DNA of 46,777 nucleotides, from assembly GCA_016872775.1 (NCBI GenBank), contig VGZA01000047.1, positions 1 through 46,777 of the forward strand, written 5' to 3'. Shown here piece by piece: positions 23,680 to 32,578 of the stretch (position 1 is the first letter of the stretch; the number at the start of each line of letters is the position of its first letter). The translations under genes were made by a program, and so were the position numbers. Below the pieces are notes generated by a model. It saw only the letters and a list, made by a program, of their open reading frames with translations. It searched no databases and had not been told where the DNA came from. The stretch is from Planctomycetota bacterium. Its GTDB lineage: Bacteria > Planctomycetota > Planctomycetia > Pirellulales > Pirellulaceae.

Positions 23680-24894
23680 TTAGCGCTGCCAGCGACTGCC
23701 GGCCGTTGGCCCGTCGGCGGGCTCGTTCGCCCCCGCCCCGGCAGTGCCTTCTTGCGAAGCTGGCGGTTGACGCTGATAGTTCGCCGCGCGAACATCTTCC
23801 GTCGGATCTTCCGTCCATTGGGATTCGATCGAACGGGTTCGCCCCGTGCTACCCGGTCGGTAGGCCGCTCGATTCTGAAATTCAAACTGCTCCGTGCCTG
23901 CGGAAGCGATTCCCTCCGCGTTACGCGCCCTGGCATCCGCTGCTGGGCGTTGAGCGCTCCCCGCGGAACTCTGCTGCCAGCGACTGTCAGGTGTTCGATA
24001 TCTATCGCCTGTGGAAGGGTAAGTCGATCGGCCTGGAGTGGCGGGCGGTTCCGCATCGCCGCTGTCGGCTTCCGCCGGACCATAATTCGGCGCGGCACTC
24101 GGAGATCCAGGCAGCGTGCCTGCGTTGCCCGGCTGTGTTCCATTTCCGTAATTCGACGACGGCGATCCGTAACGGTCTGCGTTGTTCATGGACGGACTAG
24201 CGGCCGCTTGCGGGTTCCCGTATTGACCGCTGGCCCCACTATATGCCGCAGGACCTGTGGGGTGACCGGCGCCAGGACTGTAACCGCCGTGCGTTGCCGG
24301 CGCAGCAGGCGAACCGATGCCGACGTTCGGCGCTCGACCCGCCGGGGCCGCCGTTCCGTAGCCTTGAGCGCCATCGTTATTGTACGAAGCAGGCAACGTG
24401 GTTCGATTGTTGCCGGTCGGGCTGTTTCCCGCGAGCGAACCGCTATAAAGTCCGATGCCGCCGCCGTTCGACGCCGCATGGGCGTTCCCCGCCTGGGGAT
24501 ATTGACTCCGCCCGGCGGCACCCGCCGCACTGACACCGCCACCACTCATTGCATAGGGACCGGTCTGGTAATTGGAGCCACCGTAGGCCGCGCCGGGAGT
24601 CGATGCCGATCCGGCATTCCCCGCAGCGGGAGCGTTGTTTTGCCACTGGGAACTCGTTGAGCCATTGCGGCTGGCCACCAATCCGGGGCTGGGGTTTTGA
24701 ACCGACGACGGTGATTTTGGCAACGCACTATTGCTGCCCGGTGTACTCGCTGCCAGCGACGAGGTCGACGGCTGCCGCCAGCTGCTTAGCCACTTCGGAC
24801 TGGAAAACCCGGTCCCCGACTGACAACCTTGTGTCCCCACGAGAACGCCGATTACCAATGACAGCCTGGCGTAGCGCCCCGATCGATTGCGCAT
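23680..24894 (-). CDS. Low-complexity Gly/Ala/Ser/Pro-rich putative lipoprotein
   Basis: 404 residues. The N-terminus MRNRSGRYARLSLVIGVLVG followed by TQGC resembles a lipoprotein signal with a relaxed lipobox and C24 as the lipidated residue. The rest is low complexity, rich in Gly, Ala, Ser, Pro, Asn and Gln, with recurring short Tyr-Gly and Ser-Pro pieces such as AAYGGSNYQTGPYAMSGGG. It has no domain I can recognise and is predicted to be unstructured. Homology-based naming would be unreliable. A role at the cell surface or in the periplasm is inference from the signal only. AAGGATG upstream could be the ribosome site. Coding is supported by a single long open frame with signal peptide. 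Confidence 0.65.
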   Translation of the reverse strand: MRNRSGRYARLSLVIGVLVGTQGCQSGTGFSSPKWLSSWRQPSTSSLAASTPGSNSALPKSPSSVQNPSPGLVASRNGSTSSQWQNNAPAAGNAGSASTPGAAYGGSNYQTGPYAMSGGGVSAAGAAGRSQYPQAGNAHAASNGGGIGLYSGSLAGNSPTGNNRTTLPASYNNDGAQGYGTAAPAGRAPNVGIGSPAAPATHGGYSPGAGHPTGPAAYSGASGQYGNPQAAASPSMNNADRYGSPSSNYGNGTQPGNAGTLPGSPSAAPNYGPAEADSGDAEPPATPGRSTYPSTGDRYRTPDSRWQQSSAGSAQRPAADARARNAEGIASAGTEQFEFQNRAAYRPGSTGRTRSIESQWTEDPTEDVRAANYQRQPPASQEGTAGAGANEPADGPTAGSRWQR

Positions 24895-25118
24895 GACAGC
24901 ACATCCTTGTGCTTGAAGAGTGAATCCGAGACTTAATGCACGGTGTTGACGGAAACTTTACGGGAAATTTTCGGTCCGCTTTCACGGAAAAGTTTAGCCA
25001 AATCCCCGAACAGTTCGACGAAAACGCGCGAGCTGCTGCCGCAGCCGCGGGGGCGAGAATAGAAATCGACGATGCGTAGGTCAAGCCCAAAGCTCAACAC
25101 GCGGGCAAAGGCAAGAGA

Positions 25119-25721
25119 TCAAGACGCGGCGAGGCGTCGAGCCACTTCCGCCCAATTAACAACGTTCCAGAATGCACCGATGTAGTCGGGACGACGATTC
25201 TGGTAAAGCAGGTAATATGCATGCTCCCAGACATCGAGTCCCAGGATCGGCGTGCGACCTTCCATCAGCGGGCTATCCTGATTGGGAGTGCTTTCCACGA
25301 TCAATTTGCCGGCCGCGACACTGAGCCACGCCCAGCCACTGCCGAAGCGTGTCGTTGCCGCTTTGGTGAAGTCCTCCTTGAATTTCGCGAAGCCGCCCAG
25401 ATCGCGGTCGATCGCGGCTGCCAGATCGCCCGCGGGTTGACCACCAGCGTTCGGCGCCAGGAACGTCCAGAACAACGAGTGGTTCACGTGCCCTCCCGCA
25501 TTGTTTCGAATCACGGTGCGGATATTCTCGGGGACCGCAGCCAGATTCGAAATTAACTCCTCCGCCGTTTTGGATTCCAGGCCCGTGCCCTGCAACGCGT
25601 TATTGGCATTGTTGATATAGGCCTGATGATGCTTGGTGTGATGGATCTCCATCGTCCGGGCATCGATGTGCGGTTCCAATGCGTTGTAGGCGTAGGGCAG
25701 TGCGGGGAGCGTCAGTGGCAT
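25119..25721 (-). CDS. sodA: Superoxide dismutase, Mn/Fe family (Mn-like)
   Basis: 200 residues converting superoxide to oxygen and hydrogen peroxide. Metal ligands are H27 ([12 protein letters not shown]), H81 ([10 protein letters not shown]), D163 and H167 ([10 protein letters not shown]). The [10 protein letters not shown] and TPNQDSPLM segments, the latter with the C-terminal Gln, are those of Mn-dependent or cambialistic enzymes rather than the Fe type. No signal peptide is seen, so it is cytosolic. A strong GGAGG precedes the ATG, and a promoter-like pair lies at 25763-25791 within the end of the upstream glycosylase gene. Confidence 0.95.
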   Translation of the reverse strand: MPLTLPALPYAYNALEPHIDARTMEIHHTKHHQAYINNANNALQGTGLESKTAEELISNLAAVPENIRTVIRNNAGGHVNHSLFWTFLAPNAGGQPAGDLAAAIDRDLGGFAKFKEDFTKAATTRFGSGWAWLSVAAGKLIVESTPNQDSPLMEGRTPILGLDVWEHAYYLLYQNRRPDYIGAFWNVVNWAEVARRLAAS

Positions 25722-25762
25722 GATTTTCTTCCTCCGTCAATCATCGAAAAAAAGCAGTCGAC

Positions 25763-25791
25763 AGCATACCGGTTCATTTGCGGGATGGCAA
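25763..25791 (-). promoter_or_regulatory. Predicted promoter for the superoxide dismutase gene
   Basis: On the minus strand TTGCCA (25791-25786) and TATGCT (25768-25763) are 17 bp apart, 41 bp before the ATG at 25721. It overlaps the 3' end of the AlkA-like gene. Prediction by eye. Confidence 0.45.
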
Positions 25792-26406
25792 TTGGGCCAA
25801 CAGGTCCACGGCACGCCACAGGTACCAGGCTGCCGTCGTCCGGAAAGGCCGCCAGCGTTCGCCCCGTTCGAGCAACTGTTTGCGGCCAGGCAATTCGTCC
25901 AAGCGGAAGGCCAGGCGGAATCCGTTTCGAATTCCAAAGTCGTCGGCGGGCAGTATGTCGGGGCGACCGAGCTGAAAAATCAAAAGCATTTCGACTGTCC
26001 AGCGTCCGATGCCGCGGACCTGCGTCAGCCGCTCGACAATTTCCTCGTCCTCCATCCGCGACAACTGGCGGTTCGGCGGCACTGTCCCGTCCAGCGACTT
26101 TGCCGCCAGATCGCGAATGGCGGCGACCTTGGCGCGGGAAAAGCCAACCCCGCGTAATTGCTCGTCGGTCACGCGATCCAGATCCGCCGGTGCCGGAAAT
26201 CGAACGCCGGGAAACAGCCCGCGGAAGCGATTCAAGATCGTATTCGCCGCGGTGCCATTCAACTGCTGATGGGCAATCGCCGTCGCCAGCGATTCAAACG
26301 GTGTACGCCGACGCTGAGGAACTAACTGACAATCGCCGACCTTGTTCACGATCCGGCGCAAGACTCGATCCGACTGCAAAAGATGCTGGACAGCCTGCTG
26401 ATCCAT
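25774..26406 (-). CDS. DNA-3-methyladenine glycosylase II-like (AlkA-type HhH-GPD) protein
   Basis: 210 residues of the HhH-GPD base-excision repair superfamily, which remove alkylated purines. The helix-hairpin-helix is LTQVRGIGRWTVEMLLIF near residue 130, followed by the Pro/Asp region GRPDILPADDFGIRNG, which holds the catalytic Asp. The Fe-S cluster Cys set of the Nth/MutY branch is absent, as expected for the AlkA branch. The protein is shorter than E. coli AlkA because it lacks the N-terminal beta domain, like many short bacterial homologues. It starts 17 bp after the argG stop, so argG and this gene are probably one transcript. Confidence 0.88.
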   Translation of the reverse strand: MDQQAVQHLLQSDRVLRRIVNKVGDCQLVPQRRRTPFESLATAIAHQQLNGTAANTILNRFRGLFPGVRFPAPADLDRVTDEQLRGVGFSRAKVAAIRDLAAKSLDGTVPPNRQLSRMEDEEIVERLTQVRGIGRWTVEMLLIFQLGRPDILPADDFGIRNGFRLAFRLDELPGRKQLLERGERWRPFRTTAAWYLWRAVDLLAQLPSRK

Positions 26407-26423
26407 CCCCGTTCCCCGTAACC

Positions 26424-27641
26424 CTATTCCAAGCTCCTCGGCGTGACACGACCTTGAACACGGCTGGGCAGTCCCTGGATGCGCAGGAAGCCCTCCGCGT
26501 CGGTTTGGTTGTACGAGCCGCCGCCTTCCATGGTCGCGATTCCTTCATCGTACAGGCTGTTGGGACTGGAACGCGAATCGACGAGGATATTGCCTTTGTA
26601 GAGTTGCAATGTGACATCCCCAGTGGTGTGACGCTGCGCGTTCCGGATAAAGGCCATCAGCGCGTCCAGTTTCGCGTTGTACCAGAATCCGTAGTAGACC
26701 ATTTCGGCGACTTCGGGCGCCAGGCGATCGCGCAAGTGCATCAGGTCGCGATCCATCGTCAGTTGCTCGATATACATCAGCGCGGCATAGAGGATCGTCA
26801 TGCCTGGCGCTTCGTAGACACCGCGACTTTTCATGCCGACAAACCGGTTCTCGACCATATCGACGCGTCCGATACCATTACGGCCGCCGATGGCGTTGAG
26901 GGACGTGACGATTTCCAGGGGGCTGAGCGAGCGACCGTTGATGGCGGTGGGTACGCCGGCTTCAAAGCGGATGCTGACGTTCTCCGGCGTGTCGGGGGCC
27001 GATTGCGGCGATCGGGTCATGCCGAATTCAACGAGTTCGAAACCGTTGACCCGAAGGTCTTCCAGCCGTCCGGCTTCGTAGCTGATATGCAGACAGTTTT
27101 CGTCGGAACTGTACGGTTTACTGGTGGAGGCTTTGATCGGGATGCGGCGTTCGTCGCAATAACGGATCATTTCGGTTCGTCCCGGAAACCGTTGCCGGAA
27201 CGACTCCATTCTCCAGGGGGCGATCACGCGGACGCCGGGCTGCAAGGCATCCGCGGCCAGTTGAAATCGGCACTGGTCATTTCCCTTCCCGGTAGCGCCA
27301 TGCGCGTAGGCTTCCGCACCGACCTCGCGTGCGACCTGCAGGCATTTCTTGCTGATCAGTGGCCTGGCGATCGAAGTCCCCATCAGGTAGTCGGTTTCAT
27401 ATTTGGCCCGCCACATCAGCACCGGGAAAGCGAAGTCCCGGCAGAGTTCCTCCTGGGCATCGACGATGCGAGCCGACGCGGCGCCGCCATTGCGGGCCTT
27501 CTCCAGAATCGCCTCGCGGTCCTCGCACGGTTGCCCGAGATCGACATAAACGGCATGCACCGTGAAGCCCTCGTCGCGCAACCAACCGAGAATGACGGAC
27601 GTATCGAGGCCACCGGAATAGGCGAGTACACAGCTGGGCAT
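26424..27641 (-). CDS. argG: Argininosuccinate synthase
   Basis: 405 residues joining citrulline and aspartate with ATP in arginine synthesis. The N-terminus has the PP-loop AYSGGLDTSVILGWL. Further family motifs are TSIARPLISK, AHGATGKGNDQCRFQLAA, IAPWR, the KPYSSDENCLHISYEAG segment and NAIGGRNGIGRVDMVENR. C-terminal SPNSLYDEGIATMEGG is also typical. The ATG at 27641 has AGGA upstream. The gene is divergent from recQ, with 141 bp between starts. Other arginine genes are not in the window. Confidence 0.95.
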   Translation of the reverse strand: MPSCVLAYSGGLDTSVILGWLRDEGFTVHAVYVDLGQPCEDREAILEKARNGGAASARIVDAQEELCRDFAFPVLMWRAKYETDYLMGTSIARPLISKKCLQVAREVGAEAYAHGATGKGNDQCRFQLAADALQPGVRVIAPWRMESFRQRFPGRTEMIRYCDERRIPIKASTSKPYSSDENCLHISYEAGRLEDLRVNGFELVEFGMTRSPQSAPDTPENVSIRFEAGVPTAINGRSLSPLEIVTSLNAIGGRNGIGRVDMVENRFVGMKSRGVYEAPGMTILYAALMYIEQLTMDRDLMHLRDRLAPEVAEMVYYGFWYNAKLDALMAFIRNAQRHTTGDVTLQLYKGNILVDSRSSPNSLYDEGIATMEGGGSYNQTDAEGFLRIQGLPSRVQGRVTPRSLE

Positions 27642-27782
27642 GGGGGATTCCTGCGTTGAGGGGTACCTGGGAGCGATCCGAGGGCATTTTCAGTCGATCG
27701 GCGTTTGGCGGCAAGGGGCCCCCGCTCGACAGACGCCGAATCGGCGCACAAACTGAAAGAACGGCGGCAAAGGAGTGGCGGG

Positions 27783-29960
27783 ATGGTGGAACTGCAGGAG
27801 GTCTTGCGAAAGTACTGGGGCTACGACGGTTTCTTGCCGCTGCAAAAGGAGGCGATGGAAGCGGTGCTGGCCGGGCGTGATTCGGTCGTGGTGCTGCCGA
27901 CCGGCGGCGGCAAGTCGCTTTGTTATCAGGTTCCGGCGCTCTGCCTGCCGGGAATGGCGATTGTCGTTTCGCCGCTGATCGCCCTGATGAAAGACCAAGT
28001 TGACGGGCTGCGCGAGTGCGGCGTGCCGGCCGCGGCCGCCAACAGTTCGATGAGCGGCGCGGAACGCTGGAAGGTCGCTCAGGCGATCCGCGAGGGGCAG
28101 GTCAAGGTGCTCTACGTTTCCCCGGAGAGGCTGGTCCAAGAACGAACGATCGAGTTCCTGCGGGAGACCAGGATCTCGTTCGTGGCCATCGACGAAGCGC
28201 ATTGCATCAGCGAATGGGGGCACGATTTTCGACCGGAATACCGGGAACTTGGCAAGTTGCGCAGCGTGCTCCCCGGCGTCGGCATCCATGCCTACACCGC
28301 CACGGCGACGCAGCGTGTGCGAAGCGATATCGTCCGGCAGCTTGGATTGACCGCGCCGCAGCTGCTGGTCGGGTCGTTCGACCGGAAGAACCTGACCTAC
28401 AAAGTCCTGCGCCGCAACGCGCTGGAGGACCAGATCGAAGCGATCATCAAGCAACACGCGGACGAATCCGGGATCATCTATTGCACGAAACGGGCGGATA
28501 CCGAGTCGATCAGCGAATCGCTCAAGGAGCTCGGCTATTCCGCGTTGCCTTACCATGCCGGAATGAGTGATCTCGATCGGCGGCGCAACCAGGAAGCGTT
28601 CATCGAGGATCGGGCGAGCATCATTGTGGCGACGATCGCGTTCGGCATGGGGATCGATAAGCCAAACGTGCGTTACGTGATTCACGCCGGCATGCCGAAA
28701 TCGCTGGAAAACTATCAGCAGGAAAGTGGACGCGCGGGACGGGATGGACTCGAGGCCGAATGCATCTTGATCTACTCGCCGGCCGAACTCTACCGCTGGA
28801 AGAAAATGATCGACGACGCCGAGCCGCAAATCCGAAAAGCGCAACAGGCGTCGCTCGACGCGATCTACGAGTACTGCACGATGCCGATCTGCCGGCACCA
28901 GTCGCTGTTGCGCTATTTCGGACAGGCGCTGGACGGCGTGAATTGTTTCGCCTGCGACGTCTGCCTGGGCGACGTGGAACTGGTACCGGACGCGCTGATC
29001 GTCGCTCAGAAGATCCTGTCAAGCGTGGTGCGCCAGGAGCAGCGTTACGGCATCGATTACACCGCGGCGGTCCTGGTCGGCTCCCAGGACGAACGGATCG
29101 TGCGCAACCGGCACGATCAGCTCAGCACCTACGGAATCCTTGCCGACGAATCGACGCGGACGATCAAAGGCTGGATCGATCAATTGCAGGGGCAAGGTTT
29201 CCTGGAAAAGTTCGGTGAATTCGGCGTGCTGCAGATCACGGCGGCCGGGCGCCAGTTGCTGCGCGGCGCCGCGACCCCGCGACTGGTGCGACCCGTCCAG
29301 AAGGCGGCGCCGAAGCGCAAATCGGTGGCCGATGTTTCCTGGGAAGGTGTCGACCGGATCCTGTTCGAAAAACTGCGGGCGGTACGCACGCAATTGGCAA
29401 AAGCCCGCAACCTGCCGTCGTACCAGATTTTCGGCGATGTCACGCTGCGCGAGATGGCGCGACGTTTTCCCAAAACGGCGACCGAACTTCGCAAGATCCG
29501 GGGCGTGGGCGACAAAAAGTGCGCCGACGTCGGCGATCCGTTCCTGGATTGCATCCGGGAATATTGTCAGTCGGGTCCGCAAAATCCGACGCCAACCGTC
29601 GGTTCGACCGCCGAAACTTCACGCATGTCGAGCGGCGCGATCCTCGCCGCCCCCTATTTTCGCAGCGGACGATCGATCGAGGAAGTCGCCGCCGCGCTGG
29701 GACGAGCCCCCAGCACCGTCTTCAATTACCTGCAGGAATTTCTCCAGCACGATGTCGTCGTCGATTGGACGCCCTGGGTCTCCGACGCCGTCGCCAGACA
29801 GGTGCTCGCCGTCGCCCGACGGCAACCCGGAGAACGAGTGAAACAGATCTTTGAACAGTTGGAGGGCGCCGCCACGTACGAGCAGATTCGCATCGTGCTG
29901 AGCTGTCATCGCAATCGCGGTGAACCGGACGCCTCGCGGACCGTCGACGCCAGCCGGTAG
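27783..29960 (+). CDS. recQ: ATP-dependent DNA helicase RecQ
   Basis: 725 residues from the ATG at 27783, which has AGGAG at 27771-27775. An upstream in-frame extension to 27705 would add 26 unconserved residues. Visible order: Walker A LPTGGGKSLCYQ (K44), DEAH box AIDEAHCISEWGHDFRPEY, motif III TATATQRV, and motif VI QESGRAGRDGLEAECIL. RQC zinc cysteines (CTMPICRHQ ... NCFACDVC), a winged helix, an HRDC-type segment near residue 500 (FEKLRAVRTQLAKARNLPSY) and a C-terminal helix-turn-helix follow. The last has the ALGRAPSTVFNYLQEFL pattern of the HTH_40 tail found in several RecQ proteins. It unwinds DNA in recombination and fork repair. The 3' end overlaps the convergent membrane gene by 55 nt. 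Confidence 0.94.
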   Translation: MVELQEVLRKYWGYDGFLPLQKEAMEAVLAGRDSVVVLPTGGGKSLCYQVPALCLPGMAIVVSPLIALMKDQVDGLRECGVPAAAANSSMSGAERWKVAQAIREGQVKVLYVSPERLVQERTIEFLRETRISFVAIDEAHCISEWGHDFRPEYRELGKLRSVLPGVGIHAYTATATQRVRSDIVRQLGLTAPQLLVGSFDRKNLTYKVLRRNALEDQIEAIIKQHADESGIIYCTKRADTESISESLKELGYSALPYHAGMSDLDRRRNQEAFIEDRASIIVATIAFGMGIDKPNVRYVIHAGMPKSLENYQQESGRAGRDGLEAECILIYSPAELYRWKKMIDDAEPQIRKAQQASLDAIYEYCTMPICRHQSLLRYFGQALDGVNCFACDVCLGDVELVPDALIVAQKILSSVVRQEQRYGIDYTAAVLVGSQDERIVRNRHDQLSTYGILADESTRTIKGWIDQLQGQGFLEKFGEFGVLQITAAGRQLLRGAATPRLVRPVQKAAPKRKSVADVSWEGVDRILFEKLRAVRTQLAKARNLPSYQIFGDVTLREMARRFPKTATELRKIRGVGDKKCADVGDPFLDCIREYCQSGPQNPTPTVGSTAETSRMSSGAILAAPYFRSGRSIEEVAAALGRAPSTVFNYLQEFLQHDVVVDWTPWVSDAVARQVLAVARRQPGERVKQIFEQLEGAATYEQIRIVLSCHRNRGEPDASRTVDASR

Positions 29961-31537
29961 ACGCGAATCGTGATCCGAAGCTCGGGCTGACGTCGCAATT
30001 CTTGGGGCGATTCTGTGTCGAGCCGCACCAGCCAGCTTCGTGATACTTGCAACTCCTGCAGTAACTCGAACCGCGTCGCGTACTTCCCCCAGGCAATCTG
30101 AAACGATGGATCCGATTCGGCGTGCGGACCGATCACAAACATGATCTGCCGAGCGGCAGGCGACTTCGAACGGGCGAGTTCCAGATCGCCTAACGGCAGG
30201 GTTACGGCGTCTCGCGCGAACAGTTGAAAGGTCAGTGCCGGTTCGCCGTAAGTTCGAAAACTGTTGATCGGCACCCGCGCATCAACAAGTTCCTTCAGGA
30301 TCCAATCGGCCGCTTCCGACAAGCCACGGCGATCCTGAAATGGCAGCCAACCCCCTTGGATAAGATGCCCCAGTGCTAGCAAGCCGGCCGCGAGCAGCGA
30401 GCCCCGTGGAAGGGCTCCTCGTAGTAGCGCGCCTCGTGAAAAAGCGCCTCGTGAAAAAGCGCGACGCCATCGCGACAGGCGGTCGGGCGGCTGCGTTGCA
30501 ACGACGGACATGACGGATGTACGGTCCGATCGACGCCATTCCCCCCACAGCGCGCCGGCGACCAGCCACGTTGCGACCGACCATGGCAGAAGCAGTCGCG
30601 CGTACGGTGTATAGAACGGGATCGCGAACGTCAGGCTGCCGAGCCAGATCAGCAGAACCACCCGCGCGATCAGGTCCTCTCTCCGGCGTTCCCTGATCGC
30701 TCGAATCGCGTCGGCCGTCACGGCTGCCAATCCGGCCAATCCGACGATCAGTGGCCAACCGCCATCGAAGATCGCCAGCTGCTGCAGTTGACGCCACGCC
30801 GAACTCCACCAGCCGCCTGCTCCGACAAGGTAGCGGGCATGATTCTCCGCAATCGGCTGGTATCCGTTCGGCAGGCTCCACCAAACGGGCGACCAGACAA
30901 CGGCGGCGATGACCGCCGCGCCGAGCACGCCGACGCCGCGTCGAAATGTACCTTTGCGTGTCAACGGAAAAATGCCTAAAGCCACCACGGAAACCGCCGC
31001 CACCGCCAGCGGAAACCAGCCATTGTATTTCGTCCACCAGGCCAGTCCGGTCGCTAGCCCCAGTCCCACCGCGTTGTACCAGCGATGCGTCCGCAGCAAT
31101 CGCTCCAGAAAGTACATCGCAACGACGACCCACCAGGTAAACATCGGGTCGGTCAAAGCGGTCCGCGAAAACGCCGCGTGTAACTGGCAGACCGCTCCGG
31201 CAGCCAGAGTCACTAGCCCCGCCGCGGGGCCCAGCCAGCACCGCGAAAGCCACCAGGCCAGCAGCAATGTCGCGGTTCCCGCTAACAGGTTCGGCACCAC
31301 CGGTCCGTAACTGATCGCCGGAAAAAACAGCAGCGAAAAATGGATCAACTTGGGCAGAAGTGGCGGCGCATACAGCTCATGCGAAACGTATCCATTGGCG
31401 AACCAAATGTCGTTGGCATACACCCCCTCGTCGAAATGCTCCACGCTGATTCGCTGCGGATACGCCACGCGCCCAGCCACTCCCAGCAACAGAAGACTCG
31501 ACGCGATCCAGAGTTCGATGGTGGTAATTCGCGGCAC
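29906..31537 (-). CDS. Glycosyltransferase family 39-like polytopic membrane protein
   Basis: 543 residues with about ten hydrophobic segments and a C-terminal soluble part. The N-terminal region carries an acidic motif after the first membrane helix (SVEHFDEGVYANDIWF), as in GT39/ArnT-type enzymes that use lipid-linked sugar donors. The second loop has FSRTALTDPMFTWW, which fits the ArnT/PMT pattern where an acidic loop residue acts with donor and metal. The donor, acceptor and linkage cannot be told. Between residues 360 and 380 a short run RAFSRGAFSRGALLRGAL is encoded by 15-bp tandem repeats (30399-30458), probably in a cytoplasmic loop. The 3' end overlaps recQ. Confidence 0.75.
   Translation of the reverse strand: MPRITTIELWIASSLLLLGVAGRVAYPQRISVEHFDEGVYANDIWFANGYVSHELYAPPLLPKLIHFSLLFFPAISYGPVVPNLLAGTATLLLAWWLSRCWLGPAAGLVTLAAGAVCQLHAAFSRTALTDPMFTWWVVVAMYFLERLLRTHRWYNAVGLGLATGLAWWTKYNGWFPLAVAAVSVVALGIFPLTRKGTFRRGVGVLGAAVIAAVVWSPVWWSLPNGYQPIAENHARYLVGAGGWWSSAWRQLQQLAIFDGGWPLIVGLAGLAAVTADAIRAIRERRREDLIARVVLLIWLGSLTFAIPFYTPYARLLLPWSVATWLVAGALWGEWRRSDRTSVMSVVATQPPDRLSRWRRAFSRGAFSRGALLRGALPRGSLLAAGLLALGHLIQGGWLPFQDRRGLSEAADWILKELVDARVPINSFRTYGEPALTFQLFARDAVTLPLGDLELARSKSPAARQIMFVIGPHAESDPSFQIAWGKYATRFELLQELQVSRSWLVRLDTESPQELRRQPELRITIRVYRLASTVREASGSPRLR
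30399..30458. repeat. Four 15-bp tandem repeats inside the glycosyltransferase-like gene
   Basis: Units at 30399, 30414, 30429 and 30444; the last two are exact copies of GCGCCTCGTGAAAAA, the first two diverged. The translated units read as (F/L)xRGA pentapeptides. Being a multiple of three, unit gain or loss keeps the frame. Confidence 0.8.
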
Positions 31538-31762
31538 GGGGGCAGAGGGTTACGGGTTACGGTGGAAGAGGGGAACGGGGAACGGTTTGCATTTCAGGAT
31601 AACAGATGTTGGGGACCTGCCCAACGTTGCAGGGCGTTGCGTCCTTTATGCCGAGGGTGCGGAACGATACGATGGGGTTCAATTCCGCGGGAATTTTTGA
31701 GGAGGGGCTTGTCGACAGGGCCCAAGGTGCCAAGGTTAGGGTCCAACGTGCGGGGGGGGGCG

Positions 31763-32578
31763 ATGGCAGGTAGTGCGATCGAACAATTACTGGAGCAGTT
31801 GGCGGCGGGGCGATTGACTCCGTCCGATCTTTCCGCGGTGCTGGCGCGAACGGCGTCCGGCAATCTGGGCGATGCGGTTGTCGACTTGGACCGCGCGCGC
31901 CGTTGTGGCTATCCCGAAGTCGTCTTTGGCGAGGGCAAGCCGCTGCCCGTGCTGGAGCGGATTGTGGAGCGTTTGGCGGCGGGAGGACAACATGTCCTGG
32001 TCACGCGGATCGATGCGGAAAAAGGGGCCGGCCTGTTCGAGCGTTTTCCGCAAGGGCGTTACAACGATCTGGCTCGCACCTTTCGACTCGATTGGGCCGA
32101 CGCTCTCCAACGCGTCGACGTGACCGGGGCGACCGAACACGACACCGCCGATTCTCGTCGCCGCAGGGGACGGGTCACGGTCGTGACGGCGGGCACCAGC
32201 GACCTTCCGATTGCTGAGGAGGCGAGGGAGACTCTGGATTGGATGGGGGTCGAGGTCACCGTCGTGCAGGACGTGGGTGTGGCGGGTCCGCATCGGTTGA
32301 TCGAACGACTCGACAGCCTGCGCGGCGCTGACGCCATCGTAGTCGTTGCCGGCATGGAGGGGGCCTTGCCGAGTGTCGTCGGCGGGCACGTCGACTGTCC
32401 CGTGATCGCGGTCCCGACGAGCGTCGGATATGGGGCGAGTTTCGGCGGGTTGGCGGCTCTGTTGGGAATGCTGAACAGCTGCGCGGCGAATGTGGTGGTC
32501 GTGAACATTGACGCCGGTTTCAAGGGCGGTTACGTCGCGGGGACGATTGCTCGCCGGTGCCACGGGATCCTCCCATGA
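31763..32578 (+). CDS. larB: Nickel-pincer cofactor biosynthesis protein LarB
   Basis: 271 residues. LarB carboxylates and hydrolyses nicotinic acid adenine dinucleotide to the pyridinium-biscarboxylate mononucleotide that starts nickel-pincer cofactor synthesis. The N-terminal region includes DLDRARRCGYPEVVFGEGK. The C-terminal half is PurE-like, with VTAGTSDLPIAEEA, GVAGPHRLIERL, ADAIVVVAGMEGALPSVVGG, the IAVPTSVGYGASFGGLAALL stretch and then GMLNSCA. The start at 31763 follows a run of nine G (31752-31760) that serves as ribosome site. A longer upstream frame lacks similarity. larC, larE and larA are not in the window. The stop overlaps the nnrD start (ATGA). Confidence 0.92.
   Translation: MAGSAIEQLLEQLAAGRLTPSDLSAVLARTASGNLGDAVVDLDRARRCGYPEVVFGEGKPLPVLERIVERLAAGGQHVLVTRIDAEKGAGLFERFPQGRYNDLARTFRLDWADALQRVDVTGATEHDTADSRRRRGRVTVVTAGTSDLPIAEEARETLDWMGVEVTVVQDVGVAGPHRLIERLDSLRGADAIVVVAGMEGALPSVVGGHVDCPVIAVPTSVGYGASFGGLAALLGMLNSCAANVVVVNIDAGFKGGYVAGTIARRCHGILP

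Noticed and set aside
25626-27659. 677-codon plus-strand frame opposite the glycosylase and argG genes
   Set aside because: Antisense shadow of two well-recognised genes; it even crosses the gap between them.
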